A stretch of DNA of 43,937 nt from Actinomycetes bacterium. GTDB lineage: Bacteria > Actinomycetota > Acidimicrobiia > Acidimicrobiales > GCA-2861595. The notes beneath the pieces were generated by a model, which was not told the origin of the DNA, made no database searches, and saw only the letters and a program-made list of their open reading frames with translations. This document shows positions 25,461 through 33,521 of this stretch, piece by piece. The stretch lies in assembly GCA_023264975.1 (NCBI GenBank), contig JAHFUS010000004.1, positions 47,653-91,589 on the forward strand, read 5' to 3'. The translations under genes were made by a program, and so were the position numbers. How positions within the stretch are numbered: the first letter of the stretch is position 1; each line of letters opens with the position of its first letter.

Positions 25461-25522
25461 CGAGATTTCCGGAACTCTTTCGCGAGATTTCGGCGCTGAG
25501 GCGGCTTAGCCCTAACAGGGCT
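25461..25522. promoter_or_regulatory. Repeats in the gene-free interval before the excisionase
   Basis: The interval 25300-25645 has no gene. It contains two direct copies of CGAGATTTC (25461-25469, 25483-25491; 22 bp, about two helical turns, apart) and an inverted repeat AGCCCT-AAC-AGGGCT (25508-25522). These are candidate operator, Xis or oriT sites. The excisionase has a strong AAGGAGG site further on, at 25636-25642. Confidence 0.35.
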
Positions 25523-25645
25523 CGCCGAGAAGGACAGGTAGCGGGTCCGGGCTGACAACCAGGCCGCGCGAGGAGCCGGCCGTCCCGCATCCCCGTTCCT
25601 CCGACACGCCGGGCGCCGTCGCGCGCTCGTGACCAAGGAGGAACC

Positions 25646-25844
25646 ATGGACCATGACCGGCTGACCGTCACCGTCGAGGAGGCGGCCAAGCTGCTCGGCA
25701 TCTCCCGGGCCCTCGGCTACGAGCTGGTGGCCCGGGGCCAGGTGCCGAGCATCCGGCTCGGCCGTCGCATCGTCGTGCCCCGCCGGGCCGCTCGACGCCC
25801 TGCTCGATGCCGCCACCGACGACTCGTCGTGGGCCGCCTCGTGA
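25646..25844 (+). pseudogene. Excisionase (MerR-like wHTH), disrupted by a 1-nt insertion
   Basis: The N-terminus is a typical excisionase helix-turn-helix (TVEEAAKLLGISRALGYELVARGQVPSIRLGRR). AAGGAGG lies 3 nt before the ATG. After VVPRRA at about 25789 the frame departs. Dropping one G at 25790 restores LDALLDAATDDSSWAAS and a stop at 25842-25844 that overlaps the next GTG (GTGA), exactly the compact layout expected. As written, the frame reads on into the next gene, making a 235-residue fusion. It could be a real mutation, programmed frameshift or sequencing error. Confidence 0.7.
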
Positions 25845-26353
25845 TCGGCCCGGGGGCGGCCGGCCTACGACGGCGCCTCGGGCCGGTGGGGTGGTTCGTG
25901 CTGGAGGAGCTGGCCGGCCTGGCTGGCGCCAGCGGGGTGGCGGTCACCAGTGTGCGGGCTCTGGCCGCCACCGTGTCGCTCGACAAGGACACGGTGGCCC
26001 GGGCCCTGCGCCGCCTCCAGGACGAGGGCGTAGTGACCCGCGTCGAGCAGGCGAACGGCGCCGGCTGCTTCGGCCCCGTCGGCTACCGCCTCGTTCCCGT
26101 TCCCGGCCTGGAGCACCTGAACCACGAGGCCCCCGAGGTCCGTCTCCCGCGCCCTCGCATCCCGGTCCCCCGCCGGTCCCCCGAGGGCCAGCTGAGCCTG
26201 CTCGACCGCGCCGCCGACGAGGCCGCCGGCGACGGCCAGTTCCGTGGCGATCCACCCCCCTGGCAGCTTGACGCACTTGCACCACCGGTGCGGCCCGAGC
26301 ACGCGTGCAGCACGCGGGACGCGGGGGACGGCGACGGAGGCCGGGGATGCTGA
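25841..26353 (+). CDS. Winged-helix protein upstream of the relaxase
   Basis: A 170-residue protein starting at GTG 25841. Residues about 17-75 form a winged helix (GWFVLEELAGLAG, SVRALAATVSLDKDTVARALRRLQDEGVV). The C-terminal part is Pro-rich and disordered. It may be a regulator or replication/transfer accessory factor; the family is not assigned. Its end overlaps the relaxase ATG by 7 nt (ATGCTGA), so translation is coupled. Its frame is continuous with that of the broken excisionase. Confidence 0.7.
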   Translation: MIGPGAAGLRRRLGPVGWFVLEELAGLAGASGVAVTSVRALAATVSLDKDTVARALRRLQDEGVVTRVEQANGAGCFGPVGYRLVPVPGLEHLNHEAPEVRLPRPRIPVPRRSPEGQLSLLDRAADEAAGDGQFRGDPPPWQLDALAPPVRPEHACSTRDAGDGDGGRGC

Positions 26354-28848
26354 GCGTCGCCAAGCTCAAGGCCGACCGCTCCTCCTACTACTGCGACGAG
26401 CTGGCAGCCGGCCTGGAGGACTACTACCTCGGCGCCCGGGAGGCGCCGGGCCACTGGATCGGGCGGGGGGCCGAGGCCCTCGGCCTGGCCGGTGCGGTGG
26501 TCGACACCGCCGGCTTCGAGGCCATCCTGGCCGGCCGTGACGCCACCACGGGGACGGCGCTCACCGATGGGTCGGTGAAGGTCCTCGGCTACGACGCCAC
26601 CTTCTGCGCCCCCAAGTCCGTGTCGGTGCTCTACGGATTGGCCCCGCCGGTCGTGGCAGAAGAGGTGAGGGCCGCCCACGACGCGGCGGTGGCGGCCGCC
26701 CTGCGTACCTACGAGGACGTCGCCTGCCGGGCCCGGCGGGGCCACGCCGGGGCGGTGGTGGTGGAGGCCGAGGGCTTCGTCGGCGCCGCCTTCACCAGCC
26801 GCTCCGGCGACCCCCACCTCCGCACCCACGTCGTGCTGGCCCACCCGGTCCGCCACGCCGGGCGCTGGAGCGCCCTCGACGGCCGGCGCTGCTTCCCGTG
26901 GGCCAAGCCGGTCGGACACCTCTACGAGGCCCAGCTACGGGCCGAGCTGACGAGGAGGCTGGGCGTTGAGTGGGGACCGGTGCGCAACGGCATCGCCGAC
27001 ATCGCGGCGGTGCCCGCCCCGGTGCTCAAGGCCTTCTCGCAGCGCCGGGCCGAGATCGAGGCCCACCTGCAGGCGACGGGACGGCGCTCGGCCCGGGCCG
27101 CCCAGCTGGCCGCCTGGTCCACCCGGGGGCCCAAGGACCTCGGGCGCTCGGCCGCCGACTTCGCCGCCGAGTGGCGCCGTCGGGCCGCCGAGCTCGGCGC
27201 ATCGGAGGACACCGTGGCCGCATGGACCGGACACGGCCGGCCCGTCGCCCCTCCCGGTGCGGCCGAGGTCGAGACGCTGTTCGCCGGCCTGGGCGGCCCC
27301 GAGGGCCTCACCGCCCGGCGTTCCAGCTTCGACCGCCGGGCGGTGGTGTGCGCCAGGGCCGACGCGTGCGCCGGCGGGGCGGACGTCGACGCCGTCGTGG
27401 GCCTGGTCGATCGCTTCCTCGCCTCGGAGCGCGCCGTGGCACTGCCCGTGACCGCAACCTCCGGTCACGTGCTGCGCCGCCGGGACGGCACCGTCGTTCC
27501 CCTGGAGGCCGACGGCGCCCGCTTCTCCACGCCCGAGATGCTTGCCGTCGAGCGCCAGCTCCTCGACGGCGCCGCCGCCCGACAGCGGCGCGACCTCGCA
27601 CGGGTGCCGCTGGCGGTGCTGCGAATGATGCTCGACCAGCGCCGGGACCTGAGCATCGAGCAACGGAGGATGGTCCACCACCTTTGCAGCAGCGGCAACG
27701 GCGTGGACGTCGTGGTGGGGGCGGCTGGCACCGGCAAGACCACCGCCCTCGGGTCGGCCCGGGAGCTGTGGGAGCTGGCCGGCTTCCGGGTGGTGGGCTG
27801 CGCCCTGGCCGCCCGGGCGGCAGCGGGACTCTCCGCCGGGGCGGGCATCGAGTCCTCGACCATCCACCGCCTCCTGGCCTCGAGGGCGACAGGCACGCTG
27901 CCGGAACGCACCGTCCTGGTAGTCGACGAGGCGGCCATGGTTGGCACCCGCCAGCTGTCCCGCCTGGCCGACCTGGCCGCCGCCAGCGGGGCCAAGCTCG
28001 TCCTGGTGGGCGACCATCGCCAGCTGCCGGAGATCGAAGCAGGCGGCGCCTTTGCCGCCCTGGCCCGCGAGCTGGACGCCGTCACCCTGCGCCGCAACCG
28101 CCGCCAGGTCGAGGCATGGGAGCGCCAGGCCCTGGCCGACCTGCGGGACGGCAACCCGGGCCGGGCCATCGACGCCTACCTGGCCGCCGGCCGGGTCCAC
28201 GCCGGCCCCGACGCCGCCGGGGTGTTCGAGCAGATGGTGAGTGACTGGGAGGCGGGACGGGCCCGGGGCGAGGAGGTGGTGATGATCGCCCCCCAGCGCC
28301 GCCAGGTGGCGGTCCTCAACGGCCTGGCACGCCGGCGCCTCGCCGACGCCGGCGTACTCGGTTCCGAGGTGGTCGTGGCCGGTGGCCGGCGGTTCGCCGC
28401 CGGCGACGAGGTGCTGGCCGGCCACAACGACTACCGCCTTGGACTGCTCAACGGGACCCGCGGCACCGTCACCGCTGTCGACGTGCGCCGGAGCCGGGTC
28501 AAGGTGGCCACCGAGGACGGGCGCAACGTGGACGTCCCCCGTTCCTACCTGCAGGCTGGCCGCCTGACCCACGGTTACGCCACAACGCTTCACAAGAGCC
28601 AGGACGCCACCGTCGACGCCACCCTCCTCCTCATCGACGACCAGGGTTACCGGGAGGCGGCCTACACCGGGATGTCCCGGGGCCGGATCGCCAATCGGGT
28701 GTATGTGGTCAGCGACGACCCCGAGGCGCTCGAGGCCTGTGCTGGTCGGCCGCTGCCAGTGGACGGGGTCGCCACCCTGCGGGCGGCCGTCGGGAGGTCA
28801 GCCGCCCAGGAGCTGGCCACACCCCCGGCCCTACGACGCCGGCGGTGA
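26347..28848 (+). CDS. MobF-family relaxase/helicase (TrwC/TraI-like)
   Basis: An 833-residue conjugative relaxase. N-terminal catalytic tyrosine pairs are at 14/15 and 26/27. The metal-binding histidine motif is GDPHLRTHVVLAH (His157, His161, His166); the middle His of the common LHTH is Arg. A RecD-like helicase follows, with Walker A GAAGTGKTTAL (about residue 458) and Walker B VVDEAAMVG, and a C-terminal UvrD-like YATTLHKSQ motif. It nicks oriT and unwinds the transferred strand. No VirB/VirD4 genes accompany it, so the element is likely mobilized by others. Confidence 0.92.
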   Translation: MLSVAKLKADRSSYYCDELAAGLEDYYLGAREAPGHWIGRGAEALGLAGAVVDTAGFEAILAGRDATTGTALTDGSVKVLGYDATFCAPKSVSVLYGLAPPVVAEEVRAAHDAAVAAALRTYEDVACRARRGHAGAVVVEAEGFVGAAFTSRSGDPHLRTHVVLAHPVRHAGRWSALDGRRCFPWAKPVGHLYEAQLRAELTRRLGVEWGPVRNGIADIAAVPAPVLKAFSQRRAEIEAHLQATGRRSARAAQLAAWSTRGPKDLGRSAADFAAEWRRRAAELGASEDTVAAWTGHGRPVAPPGAAEVETLFAGLGGPEGLTARRSSFDRRAVVCARADACAGGADVDAVVGLVDRFLASERAVALPVTATSGHVLRRRDGTVVPLEADGARFSTPEMLAVERQLLDGAAARQRRDLARVPLAVLRMMLDQRRDLSIEQRRMVHHLCSSGNGVDVVVGAAGTGKTTALGSARELWELAGFRVVGCALAARAAAGLSAGAGIESSTIHRLLASRATGTLPERTVLVVDEAAMVGTRQLSRLADLAAASGAKLVLVGDHRQLPEIEAGGAFAALARELDAVTLRRNRRQVEAWERQALADLRDGNPGRAIDAYLAAGRVHAGPDAAGVFEQMVSDWEAGRARGEEVVMIAPQRRQVAVLNGLARRRLADAGVLGSEVVVAGGRRFAAGDEVLAGHNDYRLGLLNGTRGTVTAVDVRRSRVKVATEDGRNVDVPRSYLQAGRLTHGYATTLHKSQDATVDATLLLIDDQGYREAAYTGMSRGRIANRVYVVSDDPEALEACAGRPLPVDGVATLRAAVGRSAAQELATPPALRRRR

Positions 28849-28976
28849 TGAGCCGGACGGCGTGTCGCCGCCGGGCAACGGGTGGGACCGGCGCGACGAC
28901 GCGCTGATCTGGAACACCCCCAGATCGCCAGTTCCGGAATGGCCATCACAACTTCGCATTGACGGCGCCAGCGTTG

Positions 28977-29038
28977 TTATCGAGCGCACGATAAGTGCGG
29001 AGTGTGCTGTCCGGCTGCCCGATAATCCCGGGCGATAA
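28977..29038. repeat. Four CGATAA iteron-like repeats after the relaxase
   Basis: TTATCG (28977-28982) and CGATAA (28989-28994) form an inverted pair with a 6-nt gap. Direct CGATAA copies follow at 29020-29025 and 29033-29038. The cluster begins 129 nt after the relaxase stop in locally AT-richer DNA. It is a candidate oriT, replication origin or operator. Confidence 0.45.
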
Positions 29039-29104
29039 CCGACCGAGGATCGGTCATGGGACCACCGCTCGGCACGATCTTGCGGCCGATCTTCTCGGTT
29101 CAGG

Positions 29105-29375
29105 TCAGCCTCGGTCGCCCCGCGCTGCCTGGTACACGTGGACAAGGGTCGGCGGCCAGATCATTGAGTTCGAGCTTCTCCAGCGCCGCTTGGTGGCTCT
29201 CGAATACCCGGCGGGCAGCCTCGGCCTCCCCTCGGGCGAGGTGGGCCTCCATGAGGAGCGTGGTGAGGCGGCTGTGCGTCTTGCAAGCGTCGAGGCCCCG
29301 CCGTGCCGCCCACACGTCGTGCCCACCGCCGGCGATGGCCGGCCCGTGCTCCTCCAATGCCGCCCGCTGACCGCC
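29105..29375 (-). pseudogene. Remnant of a BTAD/TPR-domain regulator C-terminus
   Basis: The minus strand encodes RAALEEHGPAIAGG, then LLMEAHLARGEAEAARRVFESH, a bacterial transcriptional activator (BTAD/TPR) pattern. A 1-nt shift near 29147 is needed to continue into LVHVYQAARGDRG and the stop at 29105-29107. The N-terminal regulator part is missing. It lies in the decayed interval 28849-30068. Confidence 0.5.
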
Positions 29376-29439
29376 GTGGCCGCACCCGGGCGCGAAGCCC
29401 CTCGGGGGCGGCGGTGGTCGGGGTGGCCGTCGACCCCCT

Positions 29440-29720
29440 GGGTCGGCGACACCGTCGGCGGCATCGCCGTCGTCGACCGGCTCACCACCGCCGACTACGG
29501 GATCGTGTTCCGCTCGGCGGCAGTGGTGATGCAGCAGGAGGCGTCGTCGCTCAGCCACGTCGCCATCCTCTGCCGCGAACTTGGCGTGCCCCTGGTGTGC
29601 GGCGTCGCCGGCGCCCGCTCCCTCATCGGCCGCCGGGTTGCCGTCGACACGACACGGACTATGTCGAGGTGGTGGAACACGACCTGACGCCGGAGCCGCC
29701 GGCGCCGGCAGTGCCCGTCG
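29440..29720 (+). pseudogene. Remnant of a PEP-utilising enzyme mobile (His) domain
   Basis: GDTVGGIAVVDRL, SSLSHVAILCRELGVPLVCGVAGA and RRVAVD match the swivelling phosphohistidine domain of PEP synthase-like or rifampin phosphotransferase enzymes (catalytic His in LSHVAI). A frameshift near 29658 separates VAVDTTR from YVEVVEHDLTPEPP. Only this domain remains, so it is a fragment. Confidence 0.55.
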
Positions 29721-30068
29721 CCGTCGAGAGCTGCTCGGCCCGTCCTTCTCGGTCGCCTCGAGCAGCTCGAGCGACTGGGCACCGGTCGCCGGCGGCGATG
29801 GGTGGGGAACGACGGTGGACCGGCCGGCGATCCGCGCCGCTTCACCGGCCGGCGGGTAACCGGGGCGGCCTTCGGCCAGGACCCGCGGGAGCAGCCGACC
29901 TCCTCGCCGGCCCGCCGGACTGAACGACTCGAGCAAGGGAGATCACTGACGCGCGTCCGCCCCGTCACCCCGGAGGTCGTCACCCTCGGACACCGGGGCG
30001 ATCGTCGCTCCACCGCCGGGCTGGCCGCGCGACCATGGAATGCGGTCCTGCAGGATTCGGGAGGGGCG

Positions 30069-30779
30069 TTGGTCCAGCAACGTGCGGTGGAACCGGATGA
30101 CACGCCTCCGCGCGCCCGTCCCCGGCTCAGCCGACCGGCCATCGCCGAGGCGGCGCTGAAGCTCATCGACGACGGTGGCATGCCTGCGCTCACCATGCGC
30201 CGCTTGGGGCAGGCCCTCGGCGTTGAGGCCATGTCGCTCTACGAGTACGTGGCGAACAAGGACGAGATCCTGGAGGACATCCTCGGGTCCCTGTTCAACG
30301 AGGTCGAGCTGCCAGACCAGAACGACCGGCCGTGGGAGGAGCTGGCCTGTGAGCTGTTCTGCGCCTTCCGGTGCATGCTGCTGGCCCATCCCCACGCGGT
30401 CACGCTGGTCGCGTCGCGCGCTGTCCAGCCGCTCGAAGCTCTGGCGCCCATCGAGATGTCGCTCGGCATCTTCCGCCGGGCCGGCTTCGGGCGGCAGGGG
30501 GCGGTGGACGCCCACCGCGTGCTCCAGAGCTTCACCATCGGCTACCTGCTGGCCGAGACGAGCGTTCTGAACGACCCCACGGCGGTGCCCAACAGCTGGG
30601 GAACGGCCGCTTACGCGTTGCGCGAACTCCCCGCCGACACGCTCCCCCACCTCAGCGAGTTGGCCCAGGTGGCCATCGACCGCGTCGCCGACGAGCAGTT
30701 CCCCGCGCTCTTGATGGTCATCATCAGTGGCCTGCGCACGGAGCTCCGGCCTGAACCGGGCACCGCCTCGCCAACCTGA
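30069..30779 (+). CDS. TetR-family transcriptional regulator
   Basis: A 236-residue regulator. The N-terminal HTH (RPAIAEAALKLIDDGG, LTMRRLGQALGVEAMSLYEYVANKDEIL) is followed by a TetR_C-type ligand domain. TTG at 30069 has GGAGG 4 nt upstream; GTG 30087 is an alternative. The longer upstream frame has no similarity to the family. It is convergent with the FtsH-like gene. A palindrome over the promoter of the substrate-binding gene (37922-37940) is a plausible, unproven target. Confidence 0.8.
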   Translation: MVQQRAVEPDDTPPRARPRLSRPAIAEAALKLIDDGGMPALTMRRLGQALGVEAMSLYEYVANKDEILEDILGSLFNEVELPDQNDRPWEELACELFCAFRCMLLAHPHAVTLVASRAVQPLEALAPIEMSLGIFRRAGFGRQGAVDAHRVLQSFTIGYLLAETSVLNDPTAVPNSWGTAAYALRELPADTLPHLSELAQVAIDRVADEQFPALLMVIISGLRTELRPEPGTASPT

Positions 30780-30866
30780 GAACGCGCCCGAGAGCGCTCA
30801 TTGGTGCACCACCCTTTCGGGATGTCGCGCCAGCGAGTTGCTCTTGGGAGCGTCCTCCCGGGCCGG

Positions 30867-33518
30867 TCACGTGGCGGGCGGCACCTCCTGGAGGACGCCG
30901 TCGTCGGTCCCGATGATGGCGGCGGCCTGCTGGGCGCTGAGCGTCTCGTGCTCGAGGAGCGCGGTGACCAGGCGGTCGAGGTCCTCCGCACGCGACGTCA
31001 GGACGTCGCGTGCCCGGGCGGCGGCCTCGTCCACCAATGCACGGACCTCGGCGTCGATGAGCCGCGCCGTCTGCTCGGACCACCGGCGCTGGCCACGGCC
31101 CTCGATAAAGGGAATGGCGCCCACCGCCTCGCTCATGCCCAGCTCGCACACCATGCGCCGGGCGATGACGCCCACCTGCTCGATGTCGCCGCCCGCACCC
31201 GAGCTGGGCTGGCCGTAGACCAGTTCCTCCGCCTCCCGGCCGCCGAGAAACACCGCCATGCGATTCACCAGGCGGTCCCGGGAGAACACGGACCGGTCGG
31301 CGTCGTCGATCATCCGGCAGTGGGCGAGGGCCCGGGCGCGGGGGACGACGGTGATCTTGTGAAGGCTGCTGGCCCCGAACAGGGTGATGGCGACAAGGGC
31401 GTGGCCCGCCTCGTGGTACCCCACGAGACGGCGCTCGTAGGCCGAGAGCAGGGTTCCGCGGGACGCGATACCGAGCGACACCCGGTCGATGCTCTCGTCG
31501 ATGAGCGCCCGCGAGATGGACGGGTGGCCCTGGCGGGCGGCGAGGAGCGCCGCCTCGTTGAGGACGCCGGCCAGGTCGGCGCCGGAGAACCCCTGGGTGA
31601 GGGCGGCCACCACGTCGAGGTCGACGTCGGGCGCCATGCGCTTGGTGCGGGCGTGGACGGCGAGGATGGCGCGGCGACCGGCCCGGTCGGGGAGGGACAC
31701 CTCGACCTCGCGGTCGAAGCGGCCGGGCCTCACCAGCGCCGAGTCGAGGATGTCGGGACGGTTGGTCGCCGCCATCACGATCACCGCCGAGCGGGCGTTG
31801 AAGCCGTCGAGCTCCACGAGGATCTGGTTGAGCGTCTGGTCGCGCTCGCCGTGGCCCTCGAGGGACTGGCCGCGGGAAGCGCCGATGGCGTCAAGCTCGT
31901 CGATGAAGACGATGGACGGGGCCACCGAGCGGGCCTCGGCGAACAGCTCCCGCACCCGGGCCGCTCCCTGCCCCACGAAGATCTCCACGAACTCGCTGCC
32001 CGACACCGAGAAGAAGGCGGCGTTGGCCTCGCCCGCCACGGCGCGGGCCAGCAGCGTCTTGCCGCATCCCGGCGGCCCCGACAGCAGGATGCCCCGGGGC
32101 GGTTGGGCGCCCATGGCGGCATAGGTGCCCGGGTCGGCCAGGTACGACTGGATCTCGGCCAGTTCGGCGATGGCGTCGTCCACACCCGCCACGTCAGCGA
32201 AGGTGACCCGGTCGGTGGTTGAGGATCGCTTGGCGATGCTGCGCTGCCGCATGGCCAGGCGACGCTGGCGCTCTGGGGCGTCGAGGACGCGCTGGAGCGC
32301 CTCGTCCAGCTCGGCCTGGCCGATGACGGCCTTGCCGGCGCGGGCGGCCAGCAGGGCGCTCTCGTTCAACACGTTGGCCAGGTCGGCTCCCGTCATCCCG
32401 ATCGCCCGCGACGCCAGCCCACGCAGGTCGACCTCGGGGGCCATCACCTTGGCGCGGGCGTGGACGCGCAGGATGGCCAGCCGGTCGGCCTCCCCCGGCA
32501 GCTCGAGCCCGACACTGCGGTCGAAGCGGCCGGGCCGCAGGAGGGCGGGGTCGAGCACGTCGGGGCGGTTGGTGGCGGCCAGCACGATGAGGCCCTCGGA
32601 CGGCGAGAACCCGTCCATCTCGGCGAGGATCTGGTTGAGCGTCTGCTCCTGCTCGCCGTGGACGGCCACCACGCCGCCGGTCGCCCGTGACCGGCCGATG
32701 GAGTCCAGCTCGTCGATGAAAATGAGCGCCGGTGCATGCTGGCGCGCCTCGTCGAACAGGTCCCGGACCCGGGCCGCCCCGATGCCGACGTACATCTCCA
32801 CGAAGTCGGACCCGGAGATGGACCAGAACGTGGCGCCCGCCTCACCCGCCAACGCCCGGGCCAGAAGCGTCTTGCCGCAGCCCGGCGGCCCGAACAGCAG
32901 GACGCCCTTCGGCACCGATGCTCCCAGGGCGACGAAGCGGGCGGGGTCGGACAGGAAGTCCTTGATCTCCCGCAGCTCGGCCACCGCTGCGTCCTGCCCC
33001 GCCACGTCGGCGAAGGTCGCCGTCGCGTGGTCGGGCAGGATCCGCTTGGCCCCGCTACGCACCCGGAACAGGCCCGAACCTGAGCGGAACGAGATGATCA
33101 TGTAGATGAACAACACCACGAGGATCAGGCTCGGGAGCAGGTAGCTCGCCAGGCTGACGAGCCGCTTTCCGTTCTGCTGCTCGATCTCGATCGGGATCCG
33201 CTTCGCCACCAGCACGTCGATGAGCGGCTGGCGGCTCTCCTTCAGGTAGGGCGTGTTGTAGGCGACGCTGGTGCCGTCGGCGCGGGTGTACCGCCCGACC
33301 AGGAACGAGTCGACGTCGAGGATGCGGGCGCTCTTGACGTTGCCGCTGTCCACCAGGGCGAGGAATGTGTCGAAGCGGAGCCGGTCGCCGTCGACGTGCG
33401 GGCTCGACATCTCCAGCACGCCGACGTAGGCGCACGCCAGGAGGAGGACGGCGGCGGCCGCCCACGGGCCGAGCCGCCGCTCCTCCTGCTTCCTTGTCCG
33501 CCGCCGACGTGCTGCCAC
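30867..33518 (-). CDS. FtsH-type membrane protease with two AAA+ modules
   Basis: An 883-residue protein; ordinary FtsH is about 600-700. Order: basic N-terminus, TM1 (about 19-34), FtsH periplasmic-type domain (40-120), TM2 (about 126-143), AAA-1, AAA-2, M41 peptidase. AAA-1 has Walker A GPPGCGKT (210-217), Walker B LIFIDE (265-270) and Arg finger RPGRFDR (328-334). AAA-2 repeats all of these at 481-488, 536-541 and 598-604, offset by 270-271 residues. Pore loops are MYVG and IFVG. The protease site is HEAGH (702-706) with third ligand Asp778 (GAGGDIEQ). All sites look intact. The GTG starts 3 nt after the stop of the surface-protein gene, so the two are coupled. It lies inside the tRNA-Val element. 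Confidence 0.92.
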   Translation of the reverse strand: MAARRRRTRKQEERRLGPWAAAAVLLLACAYVGVLEMSSPHVDGDRLRFDTFLALVDSGNVKSARILDVDSFLVGRYTRADGTSVAYNTPYLKESRQPLIDVLVAKRIPIEIEQQNGKRLVSLASYLLPSLILVVLFIYMIISFRSGSGLFRVRSGAKRILPDHATATFADVAGQDAAVAELREIKDFLSDPARFVALGASVPKGVLLFGPPGCGKTLLARALAGEAGATFWSISGSDFVEMYVGIGAARVRDLFDEARQHAPALIFIDELDSIGRSRATGGVVAVHGEQEQTLNQILAEMDGFSPSEGLIVLAATNRPDVLDPALLRPGRFDRSVGLELPGEADRLAILRVHARAKVMAPEVDLRGLASRAIGMTGADLANVLNESALLAARAGKAVIGQAELDEALQRVLDAPERQRRLAMRQRSIAKRSSTTDRVTFADVAGVDDAIAELAEIQSYLADPGTYAAMGAQPPRGILLSGPPGCGKTLLARAVAGEANAAFFSVSGSEFVEIFVGQGAARVRELFAEARSVAPSIVFIDELDAIGASRGQSLEGHGERDQTLNQILVELDGFNARSAVIVMAATNRPDILDSALVRPGRFDREVEVSLPDRAGRRAILAVHARTKRMAPDVDLDVVAALTQGFSGADLAGVLNEAALLAARQGHPSISRALIDESIDRVSLGIASRGTLLSAYERRLVGYHEAGHALVAITLFGASSLHKITVVPRARALAHCRMIDDADRSVFSRDRLVNRMAVFLGGREAEELVYGQPSSGAGGDIEQVGVIARRMVCELGMSEAVGAIPFIEGRGQRRWSEQTARLIDAEVRALVDEAAARARDVLTSRAEDLDRLVTALLEHETLSAQQAAAIIGTDDGVLQEVPPAT

Positions 33519-33521
33519 GAT

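Noticed and set aside
26935-28593. Long open frame on the minus strand opposite the relaxase
   Set aside because: Shadow of the relaxase gene; low-complexity Gly/Gln/Ala/His composition with no domain.
29802-30068. N-terminal extension of the TetR gene
   Set aside because: No similarity to the family; TTG 30069 with GGAGG is a better start.
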